DNA of 64,000 nt. It comes from Actinomycetales bacterium (GTDB lineage: Bacteria > Actinomycetota > Actinomycetes > Actinomycetales > Dermatophilaceae). The position numbers were made by a program, and so were the translations under genes. Positions 1 through 6,794 of the stretch are shown one piece after another (positions within the stretch are counted from its first letter, which is position 1; each line of letters starts with the position of its first letter). The notes under the pieces are model-generated. The model did no database searches. It was not told the origin of the DNA and saw only the letters and a list, made by a program, of their open reading frames with translations. The stretch is from contig JADKAO010000001.1 in NCBI GenBank assembly GCA_016715285.1, positions 248,001-312,000 of the forward strand, given 5' to 3'.

Positions 1-84
1 GAAGTCAACCCACCTGGGCTCGGCCGCGACTTCACCACCTATCGCGCGGCCCTCGCCGAGTTGCGGGCGCAGCGTCACGAGTAG
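1..84 (+). CDS. C-terminal end of an unidentified protein (partial)
   Basis: An open frame runs from the window edge to a TAG at 82-84 and encodes the last 27 residues of a protein, ending ALAELRAQRHE. The rest lies outside the window. The end is rich in Ala, Leu and Arg, as in a C-terminal helix. In mycobacteria an aminotransferase-type gene precedes the Nif3 gene, but this fragment is too short to assign. It lies 50 bp upstream of a tRNA gene. Confidence 0.5.
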   Translation, partial: EVNPPGLGRDFTTYRAALAELRAQRHE

Positions 85-134
85 GGTGTGCGACTGTCAG
101 AATGAGCAGTCGGGCGGGGCGTGCTCCCGCTCCC

Positions 135-208
135 GGGCCTGTAGCTCAGCTGGTTAGAGCACCGCGTTTACACCGCGGGTGTCGTCGGTTCGATCCCGGC
201 CGGGCCCA
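135..208 (+). tRNA. tRNA-Val (anticodon TAC)
   Basis: A complete cloverleaf can be drawn. The acceptor stem is GGGCCTG at 135-141 with CGGGCCC at 201-207. The D-arm has GCTC/GAGC. The anticodon stem CCGCG/CGCGG (162-166, 174-178) encloses loop TTTACAC with TAC at 169-171. The T-arm has loop TTCGATC and the discriminator base is A208. No full CCA is encoded. The anticodon UAC reads GUA (and possibly other GUN) valine codons. The 3' end abuts the start codon of the next gene at 210, so processing and translation of the two are probably linked. Confidence 0.95.
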
Positions 209-209
209 C

Positions 210-1076
210 ATGTCACTCCTCTTGCGCGACGTCATCGAGGCCATCGAGGGCCTGTACCCCACCCCCACAGCGATGTCCTGGGACCGCGTGGGACTCGTGA
301 CGGGTGACCCGGAGCAGCCGATCCGTCGGATTCACCTTGCGGTCGATCCCACTCGAGCCGTCGTCGCCGAAGCCATTGAATTCGGTGCGGACCTGCTGGT
401 GACCCACCACCCGTTGCTGCTGCGCGGCATACACTCCGTCGCCACGACGACCGCCAAAGGTGCGATCCTCACCCAGGCGATCGTCGCGGATCTCGCCATC
501 TATTGCGCGCACACCAACGCCGACGTCGCCGACCCAGGCGTCAGCGACGCACTCGCAGCCGCGTGCGGTCTGACCGACCTGGAGCCACTCGCGCTCGATG
601 AGGGCCGGGAAATCGGTCGAGTGGGCCTTCTCCCTGAGCCGATCTCGTTGCGGGAGTTCGCGACTCGGCTCGCCACCGCGTTGCCGCCCGCGCCCGTAGG
701 CGTGCGGGTCTCCGGCGACCCAGACGCGCCCGTATGCCGGGTCGCTGTCATGGGGGGCAGCGGGGACGACCGCTTTGCTGACGTGCGTGCCTGCGGGGCA
801 GACGTGTACGTCACCGCCGACTTGCGCCACCATCCGGCGCTGGAAGCTCGGGACGAGGCCGACGGCGGGAAGCCATTCCTCATTGATGCCGGCCACTGGG
901 CGACCGAGTGGTTGTGGTTGGGGAGCGCCCGCGACCGGCTCCTCGAACAACTCACCCCAGTGGATGGCCCGGCCGATACGGTGGAGATCACGATCTCGTC
1001 GCTGCGAACCGACCCTTGGGACTTCCTGGTCAGCGCGGCGACGCCAGGCTCGACGACCAACGGAGGTCCGCGGTGA
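210..1076 (+). CDS. Nif3-like dinuclear metal centre protein
   Basis: This 288-residue protein belongs to the Nif3/YbgI family, toroidal proteins with a two-metal site whose cellular role is unsettled. Family hallmarks are the N-terminal AMSWDRVGL segment, the VTHHPLLL metal motif near residue 70, an HTNADVADPGV motif near residue 105, and a C-terminal GHWATEW motif that supplies the last metal ligands. I chose the ATG at 210 because the frame upstream reads through the tRNA and the family usually begins just before the conserved first helix. No ribosome binding site is possible there other than tRNA sequence. The stop overlaps the GTG of the next gene by 4 bp, so the two are translationally coupled. 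The order Nif3 - zinc ribbon - RNase H is conserved in actinobacteria. Confidence 0.9.
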   Translation: MSLLLRDVIEAIEGLYPTPTAMSWDRVGLVTGDPEQPIRRIHLAVDPTRAVVAEAIEFGADLLVTHHPLLLRGIHSVATTTAKGAILTQAIVADLAIYCAHTNADVADPGVSDALAAACGLTDLEPLALDEGREIGRVGLLPEPISLREFATRLATALPPAPVGVRVSGDPDAPVCRVAVMGGSGDDRFADVRACGADVYVTADLRHHPALEARDEADGGKPFLIDAGHWATEWLWLGSARDRLLEQLTPVDGPADTVEITISSLRTDPWDFLVSAATPGSTTNGGPR

Positions 1077-1813
1077 AGGCAGCTCCGGCTGAGCAACTCC
1101 GGTTGCTCGAGTTCCAAGCGCTCGACACGAGGCTCGACCAGCTCGCACATGCGCGGGCGTCGTTGCCGGAGTTGGCGACGCTCACGACGCTTGGTCAGGA
1201 CTCGGCCGCACTGGACCGGGAGTTGGCGTTGGCTCGGACGGCCCAGCGCGATGTCCAGCGTGAGGTCACCAAGGCGGAGATGGATGTCCAGCAGGTGCGG
1301 GACCGCGCCGAACGTAATCAGAAGCGGCTCGACGTCGGCACCGGCACGGCCAAAGACTTGCAGGCTCTCCAGCACGAGCTCATCTCGCTCGCGCGTCGCC
1401 AGGGCGAACTCGAGGACATCGAGCTCGAGGTGATGGAGCGCGCCGAAGAACTCGACAGCCAGGTGGCTGCCCTGGACTCCCGCCGGTCTGCCCTTGACGC
1501 CGAGATCGCTGACGTGACGGCTCGCCGCGACGAAGCTTTTGCGCGCTTTGATGCGGAGCGTGAGACGGTCCTCGCCTCACGTGGCGAGGTTGCTCCGCAG
1601 ATCGGCGAGGCCTTGATGACCCTCTACGCCAAGGTGCGCGAGAGCAGCGGCGGGATCGGTGCGGCCGAGCTCAAGCAGCGCCGCTGCGGTGGGTGCCGGC
1701 TGGAGCTCAACTCACTCGACTTGTCCTCGATCCGTTCGGCGGCGGCCGACGATGTCGTCCGCTGTGAGGAATGCCGGCGCATCCTCATCCGCACTGCCGA
1801 GTCGGGGCTCTAG
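1073..1813 (+). CDS. Coiled-coil zinc-ribbon protein (C4-type, zf-RING_7)
   Basis: A 246-residue protein with a long helical coiled-coil region (about residues 15-180, rich in Leu, Arg, Glu and Ala heptads) followed by a C-terminal zinc ribbon with CGGC and CEEC pairs. This architecture is shared with the Rv2229c/CT398-type family; the function is not established, and a nucleic-acid or chaperone-like role is only suggested by the fold. The start is GTG at 1073, preceded by a good GGAGGT at 1062-1067 and overlapping the Nif3 stop. The next gene starts 3 bp after the stop, so Nif3, this gene and the RNase H gene look like one operon. Confidence 0.88.
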   Translation: MKAAPAEQLRLLEFQALDTRLDQLAHARASLPELATLTTLGQDSAALDRELALARTAQRDVQREVTKAEMDVQQVRDRAERNQKRLDVGTGTAKDLQALQHELISLARRQGELEDIELEVMERAEELDSQVAALDSRRSALDAEIADVTARRDEAFARFDAERETVLASRGEVAPQIGEALMTLYAKVRESSGGIGAAELKQRRCGGCRLELNSLDLSSIRSAAADDVVRCEECRRILIRTAESGL

Positions 1814-1816
1814 CCC

Positions 1817-3094
1817 GTGGCGGGACGTGCTCTCATCGTCGAAGCCGACGGTGGCTCACGCGGCAACCCTGGCATCGCCGGGTTCGGTGCGCTCGTGCGT
1901 GATGCAGCGTCTGGTGTGGTGCTGGTCGAGCGGGCCGAGCCGCTCGGACGGGCCAGCAACAACGTCGCCGAGTATGCCGGGTTGATCGCTGGTCTTGAGG
2001 CAGCGGTGCGGATCGCGCCAGACGCCGATGTCGAGGTCCGGATGGACTCCAAACTGGTCGTCGAGCAGATGTCTGGCCGCTGGCAAATCAAGCATGAAGA
2101 CATGCGGCGGCTGGCCGCCGAGGCCCGAGCAGTCGTCCGCACGCTCACCGGTGCTGGCGGCCGGGTTCGCTACACGTGGATTCCGCGAGACAAGAACAAA
2201 GCGGCCGATGCGCTGTCGAATCTCGCGATGGACGGCCGATCGGTTGATCGCGTGCCAGGTGCAGAGCCGACTGTTGCCGATTCCGGTGACTCGACTGTCC
2301 CTGCCGAGGGCACCGACTCAACCCCTCCCGGGCCAGACTCGAATCTTGACCCGATCTCGGGCTTGCGCATCAATCCAGTGGCACGGATGGACTCCGGCCG
2401 GGACGCGGCACTGACGGGGGCGACCCGTCTCGTCTTGGTCCGCCACGGGGTCACCGACTTGACGGTGACGGGACGCCTTGATGGCCGTGGGGGAGTGAAC
2501 CCCCCGCTCAACGAGCTTGGTCACCACCAGGCGGCGCGAGCCGCGAGCGTCGTCCAGCGGTTGATCTCGACGTGGCAGGAAGCGGATGCAGCCCTGGGCG
2601 ATTCAGGCGCGGCATCGTCGGAAACGCCGGTCCACGTGATCACGTCGTCATTGAATAGGGCGCGGCTCACGGGTGCCGCGATCGCGTCAGTGCTCGGCGT
2701 CACTCCCACCGAAGACCGGGACTGGGACGAGCGTGGCTTTGGTGAGTGGGATGGTCTGACCTTCGCCGAGATCGGTGCGCGGCACCCGGCCAAGCTCGCG
2801 CGGATGCGGATGGACACGGCATACGGGCCGCCTGGTGGCGAGTCCCGGGATGTCCTCGCGGCACGGGTCCGCGAGGCACGAGACCGCGCGCTGGGACGTG
2901 GCGGCACCGTCGTGGTCGCGACCAGCCGGGTCCCGATTCTCGTTGTCCTGAGCGATGCCTTAGGTATTGCGGCAGAACGGTTTTGGTCGATCCAGACCGA
3001 GCCCACATCGGTCAGCGTGGTGGAGTTCTGGCCCGATGGTGGCGTGTCTGTGCCAGTGGTGAACCTCGTTGAGCTGTTGGGGCCAGTGGACTAG
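1817..3094 (+). CDS. Bifunctional RNase H type I / histidine phosphatase-fold protein
   Basis: This 425-residue protein fuses an RNase HI domain (about 1-140) to a phosphoglycerate-mutase-like phosphatase domain (about 205-425), as in Rv2228c of M. tuberculosis and SCO2299 of Streptomyces. The RNase H acidic residues are visible: D11 in EADGGSRGNP, E52 in NNVAEYAGL, the Asp in VRMDSKLVVE and the Asp in KAADALSNLA. The phosphatase domain has the nucleophile motif VRHG and the ERGFGEWDGL acid motif. The second catalytic histidine, normally in SHVTPI, is absent: the segment reads ATSRVPI with R371. RNase H activity looks intact, whereas the phosphatase half may be inactive or altered. The start is GTG, 3 bp after the preceding stop. 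Confidence 0.92.
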   Translation: MAGRALIVEADGGSRGNPGIAGFGALVRDAASGVVLVERAEPLGRASNNVAEYAGLIAGLEAAVRIAPDADVEVRMDSKLVVEQMSGRWQIKHEDMRRLAAEARAVVRTLTGAGGRVRYTWIPRDKNKAADALSNLAMDGRSVDRVPGAEPTVADSGDSTVPAEGTDSTPPGPDSNLDPISGLRINPVARMDSGRDAALTGATRLVLVRHGVTDLTVTGRLDGRGGVNPPLNELGHHQAARAASVVQRLISTWQEADAALGDSGAASSETPVHVITSSLNRARLTGAAIASVLGVTPTEDRDWDERGFGEWDGLTFAEIGARHPAKLARMRMDTAYGPPGGESRDVLAARVREARDRALGRGGTVVVATSRVPILVVLSDALGIAAERFWSIQTEPTSVSVVEFWPDGGVSVPVVNLVELLGPVD

Positions 3095-3100
3095 CGCCGG

Positions 3101-3844
3101 TCAGGCGGTCACGTCGAGCAACCACGGCTTGCCTGGTTTGGCAGGCGGTGTGAGGTTGATCGTGAAACTCTCACTGAGCGCCGTCGCCAGCGCCGTGACG
3201 GTGCGCGGAGCCGTTGTCATCTCAGATACCGCGCGAGCCACCAAACCCCGCGTGTGCTTGGCCATGTGGGTTGCCCCGGGCACGCGAACGTGCACCCAGC
3301 GGGCGGCCAGTTCCCCGCTGGGAGTCCACGCTGCGGCATACGTGCTGGAGCGGGTATCCACAATCAAGCCCGAGCCGGCAGCTTCGCTGAGCACCGGCGC
3401 CAATGGGGCGCGCCAGTGGCGGGCAAGGGGCCCAGTCTCGGGGAGGGTCACCGCCATGGAGAGCCGGTATGCCGGAATGCGATCGGTGAGACGCACTGCG
3501 CCGAACAGCGCGGAGGCGATAACCAGCCGGCGGTTGGCGCGCCGACGCGAGGCGGCGTCAAGCGATCGCAGGTCGAGCGCGTCGTAGAGCACACCCTGAT
3601 AGATCTCACCCGCAGGTGCAGTGGGAGCGATGGGCAAGGTGACGTTCCGTGCGACCTCCGCGTGGCGGGAAGCTGGCACCCCGAGGACAGTGTGGGCATC
3701 GGCGGCGCCGCTGGCACGGACGAGGGCCGCAAGAACGGTCACGCGCGCCGCTGTGAGATCCGGGAAGCTCAGCGACGACAGGTTGAGCACCCGTCCCCGT
3801 GTGGGAGCGGATTTCGTTTCTGACGGCGGGAGCAGCACAAGCAC
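3101..3844 (-). CDS. yaaA: Peroxide stress protein YaaA family (DUF328/UPF0246)
   Basis: A 247-residue protein starting VLVLLPPSETKS, the signature N-terminus of the YaaA family. E. coli YaaA limits intracellular iron and protects DNA during peroxide stress, and the fold binds DNA. Further family motifs are YQGVLYDALDL near residue 87 and GLIVDTRSSTYAA. The start is a GTG at 3842-3844. The gene is convergent with the RNase H gene (6 bp between stops) and divergent from the RNB ribonuclease gene, with a 53-bp shared upstream region. No OxyR or Fur site was evident to me. Confidence 0.88.
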   Translation of the reverse strand: MLVLLPPSETKSAPTRGRVLNLSSLSFPDLTAARVTVLAALVRASGAADAHTVLGVPASRHAEVARNVTLPIAPTAPAGEIYQGVLYDALDLRSLDAASRRRANRRLVIASALFGAVRLTDRIPAYRLSMAVTLPETGPLARHWRAPLAPVLSEAAGSGLIVDTRSSTYAAAWTPSGELAARWVHVRVPGATHMAKHTRGLVARAVSEMTTAPRTVTALATALSESFTINLTPPAKPGKPWLLDVTA

Positions 3845-3897
3845 GGCGTGATGCTAGCTCGTGCAGGTTCGGGGCTGGCACGTGGTTAAGTGAGCGC

Positions 3898-5406
3898 ATG
3901 CCAGCGCGCCATGTCAGCCTCCATGTTGCCCCGGCGAGAGCAGCCATGGGTGTACCGAACGGCCAACACGCTGCGCAACACCGTGAGGATGATCAGGACC
4001 CTACGGTCGGCGCGTTGTCGCGCCGGTTCGCGCAGATCCGAACCGAGTTGGCGGTGCCGGGAGAATTCCCGCCAGACGTCATCGAAGAGGCTAAAAACGC
4101 TGCTGCACAACCACTTCCGCAGCTGCCAGATCTGACGAGCTTGCCCTTTTGGACTCTTGACCCACCGGGTTCGATGGACCTCGACCAGGCGATGCATTTG
4201 GCCCGCGACAACGAGGGTTATCACGTCCGCTATGCCATTGCGGATGTGCCGTATTTCGTTGCGCCGCAAAGCAAATTCGACGCCGCCGTGCGGGAGCGTG
4301 GCCAGACGATATATCTCCCGGATGGCCGAATCCCGTTGCACCCCAAGGTCATCAGCGAAGCGGCCGCGAGTCTGTTGCCGGACGTGACGCGACCGGCATA
4401 CGTTTGGGATTTGCTGCTCGACGGGGACGCTCACGTCACCCGGGTCTCTGTCGCGCGCGCTCTGCTGCGCAGCCGTGCCCGCCGTGACTACGAGACGGTC
4501 CAGGCCGAGTTCGACGCCGGGCGCGCCGACGATCAGGTGCGCATCCTGCACGAGATCGGCACGAAGCGGGCAGCGCTGGAAGTTGCGCGGGGAGGTGCCT
4601 CCCTGCCCATGCCCGAGCAGGAGATCGTCGAGGAGGCGCCGGGCCGATACCGGCTGGAGTTGCGGCCGCCCAGGCCTTCAGAGGACTGGAACGCCCAGAT
4701 TTCGCTCATGACTGGGATGGCGGCTGCCGACCTCATGCTCGCTGGGGGAGTGGGGATCTTGCGCACGATGCCAGCGCCCGATCCAGCAGCGGTGGCCCGA
4801 TTCCGGCGGCAGGCGGCTGCGCTGGGGGTTCCCTGGGCCCAGCCACAGCCCTATGGCGACTTCCTGCGGTCATTGGATCGGTCAAAGCCGAAGCACCTCG
4901 CGCTCATTCACGAGGCGACGTCGCTCTTCCGGGGGGCGGGCTACACGCCCTTTGATGGCGCTCTGCCTGACCTCCGGACTCATGCGGCGGTTGCCGCCCC
5001 CTACGCCCACGTGACCGCGCCATTACGCCGGCTGGTGGACCGCTTCGGGCTCGCGGTGTGTGCCGCGCTCAGCTCGGGGGAGCCGGTGCCCGGTTGGGCT
5101 CGCGAGGCGCTGTCGACCCTGCCCAAGCTCATGTCCGCGTCGGATCGGCGCGCTTCAGCGGTGGAGCGGGCGTGCACTGATGCGGTTGAGGCGGCGGTGC
5201 TGTCATCGCATGTCGGTGAGGAGTTCTCGGGGTCGGTGGTCGATCAGACGTCCAAGAATCGGCCGATTGTCCAGATCCTCGTTCCTGCGGTGCTCGCGCT
5301 CGCCAACGGAGAAGCGAAACCAGGCGACGACGTCCGGGTGCGGGTTGCTGCGGTTGACGTGGAGACGAGTCGGATCGACCTCGACATTATCGCGCGTCAG
5401 GCGTAG
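3898..5406 (+). CDS. RNB-domain (RNase II/R family) exoribonuclease
   Basis: This 502-residue protein has the RNase II catalytic core. The segment PPGSMDLDQAMHL carries the clustered aspartates that bind Mg2+, followed by YAIADVPYFV, LPDGRIPLHP and, in the C-terminal half, HAAVAAPYAHVTAPLRRLVDRF with its conserved Arg pair. It is shorter than RNase R (about 800 residues): I see no full cold-shock or S1 tandem, only a short C-terminal beta-rich tail. This compact form is common in actinobacteria. The expected activity is 3'-5' hydrolysis of single-stranded RNA. I chose the ATG at 3898, since upstream codons overlap the yaaA promoter region. Its 3' end overlaps that of the convergent fructosamine-kinase-like gene by 10 bp. 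Confidence 0.88.
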   Translation: MPARHVSLHVAPARAAMGVPNGQHAAQHREDDQDPTVGALSRRFAQIRTELAVPGEFPPDVIEEAKNAAAQPLPQLPDLTSLPFWTLDPPGSMDLDQAMHLARDNEGYHVRYAIADVPYFVAPQSKFDAAVRERGQTIYLPDGRIPLHPKVISEAAASLLPDVTRPAYVWDLLLDGDAHVTRVSVARALLRSRARRDYETVQAEFDAGRADDQVRILHEIGTKRAALEVARGGASLPMPEQEIVEEAPGRYRLELRPPRPSEDWNAQISLMTGMAAADLMLAGGVGILRTMPAPDPAAVARFRRQAAALGVPWAQPQPYGDFLRSLDRSKPKHLALIHEATSLFRGAGYTPFDGALPDLRTHAAVAAPYAHVTAPLRRLVDRFGLAVCAALSSGEPVPGWAREALSTLPKLMSASDRRASAVERACTDAVEAAVLSSHVGEEFSGSVVDQTSKNRPIVQILVPAVLALANGEAKPGDDVRVRVAAVDVETSRIDLDIIARQA

Positions 5407-6230
5407 CGACGGGCAGCGGCGGCGACGGACGCGGCATACCCGCCTCCGAAGAGGTGGGCATGCACGGCCAGCGGATAGAGCTGGTGCAGGGCCTGCCGCT
5501 CGCGCCACCCGTCCGCGAGTGGGGAGACACCCTCGTATGCCGTGACGATCCGGTCGAGATGAGGCGCGCCGAAGAGCGCGAGCATCGCGAGGTCGCATTC
5601 TCGGTGCCCTCCGTGCGCGGCGGGGTCGATGAGGGTCGCTCCGCCGCGCGTCCACATCACGTTGCCCGACCAGAGGTCTCCGTGAATCCGTGCGGGTCTG
5701 TCGTCGGTGTCGAACGCTCCCTCCAGCACCAGAGCAGAGACTCGGTCGAGGAGTGCGCACGCGGCTGCGGAAAGGGTGCCGGCGTCACGGCATACCCGTG
5801 TGATGGGGGCGAGGCGGTCGATCGCGAGGTGCGCCCGCCAGCTGTCGTGTGATCCCAGGGGGAGGGGGAGGACGTTGTCGGCGGGGCCGAAGTAGCCGTC
5901 GCCGACCCAGCCCGCGGGCGGGGCACCCCACGCGTCGCCTCCAGCGGCGTGGGTCCGCGCAAGTCGCTCGCCGAACTCCGCCGCAGCAGTTGGTGTGGGC
6001 GGCGCGGTGTGAAGGCGGCGAAGGGTCAGGGTCTTGGGGGAGACATCGATGACGTCGACCACGGGTGCTCCGCCGTCCGCCTGCGCTGCCGCGAGCCAGC
6101 TCAGCCCAGCGGCCTCCCAGCCAAGGTAGGTCGCGGGCCCGTTGGGCGCCGTCTTGCGGAAGACTTCCGCCCCCTGGAGCGGGGACGGTTCAGCCGGCTC
6201 GCCCGGCGCGGGTCGTGAGGCAGGGGGCAC
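5397..6230 (-). CDS. Fructosamine kinase family protein
   Basis: A 277-residue protein of the FN3K/aminoglycoside-phosphotransferase-like fold. The kinase-type catalytic loop is IHGDLWSGNVMW (HGDxxxxN near residue 190) and the metal-binding segment is LIDPAAHGGHRECDLAM, both diagnostic of fructosamine kinases. The N-terminal nucleotide-binding part holds VFRKTA with a lysine and GLSWLAAA. The family phosphorylates protein-bound ketosamines so that they decompose, a deglycation repair. The bacterial substrate is often ribulosamine or erythrulosamine; here it is unknown. The start is a GTG at 6228-6230. It is transcribed away from rnpB. Confidence 0.88.
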   Translation of the reverse strand: MPPASRPAPGEPAEPSPLQGAEVFRKTAPNGPATYLGWEAAGLSWLAAAQADGGAPVVDVIDVSPKTLTLRRLHTAPPTPTAAAEFGERLARTHAAGGDAWGAPPAGWVGDGYFGPADNVLPLPLGSHDSWRAHLAIDRLAPITRVCRDAGTLSAAACALLDRVSALVLEGAFDTDDRPARIHGDLWSGNVMWTRGGATLIDPAAHGGHRECDLAMLALFGAPHLDRIVTAYEGVSPLADGWRERQALHQLYPLAVHAHLFGGGYAASVAAAARRYA

Positions 6231-6286
6231 GCGGCCACTGTAAGGCGGCAGTCACGCGAGCAGTGGGCGGGACGGCATACTGGATG

Positions 6287-6710
6287 GTGGATGAGTCGGT
6301 CAGGCGGTCGCGTCATCCGGGAGCCCGGCTTCGGCCGGTATGCCGGGTGCCGAGGAACGTCCGGACTCCGAAGGGCAGGGTGGTGGCTAACAGCCACCCG
6401 GAGCAATCCGCGGGACAGTGCCACAGAAAATAGACCGCCTCCCCGAACCGCTGGGTCGCCCAGTAGGCGGAGAGGTCAGGGTGAAACGGTGGTGTAAGAG
6501 ACCACCAGCGACCTGGGTGACCAGGCCGGCTCGGTAAACCCCACCCGGAGCAAGCTCAGACAGCAGGCGTTTGAGGGCGGCCCGCCCGATGCCTGCGGGT
6601 AGAGCGCTAGAGCTGGCCAGCAATGGTCAGCCGAGATGGATGACCGTCGCTGTGCCTGCTGTAAAAGGCTGGCGCAGAACAGAATCCGGCGTATCGACCG
6701 ACTCATCCAC
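6287..6710 (+). ncRNA. rnpB: RNase P RNA (rnpB), bacterial type A
   Basis: The ends pair exactly: GTGGATGAGTCGGTC at 6287-6301 with GACCGACTCATCCAC at 6696-6710 gives a 15-bp P1 helix. Between them are the conserved core blocks: GAGGAACGTCCGGACTCC near 6352, the GCAACAGA-like CGGGACAGTGCCACAGAAA near 6412, GGTGAAACGGTG near 6479, GGTAAACCCC near 6533, and AGAATCCGGCGTA near 6681. The length of about 424 nt fits high-GC type A RNase P RNAs. It processes the 5' ends of tRNAs together with RnpA. One copy of the octamer (6338-6345) lies in the 5' stem region. Another copy (6273-6280) overlaps a CATACT hexamer at 6276-6281, a plausible -10 element for this gene. Confidence 0.95.
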
Positions 6711-6794
6711 AACCCTCCTTGCGCGCATCCCACGATCCACAGGCAGGTATTCCGGGTGGCGCGCGGTGTCGGTGGCACGGCATACGGTGGGGTG

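Noticed and set aside
213..1148. Long open frame on the minus strand opposite the Nif3 gene
   Set aside because: GC-rich shadow frame; the product is Arg-rich without family motifs, and the plus strand holds a recognisable gene.
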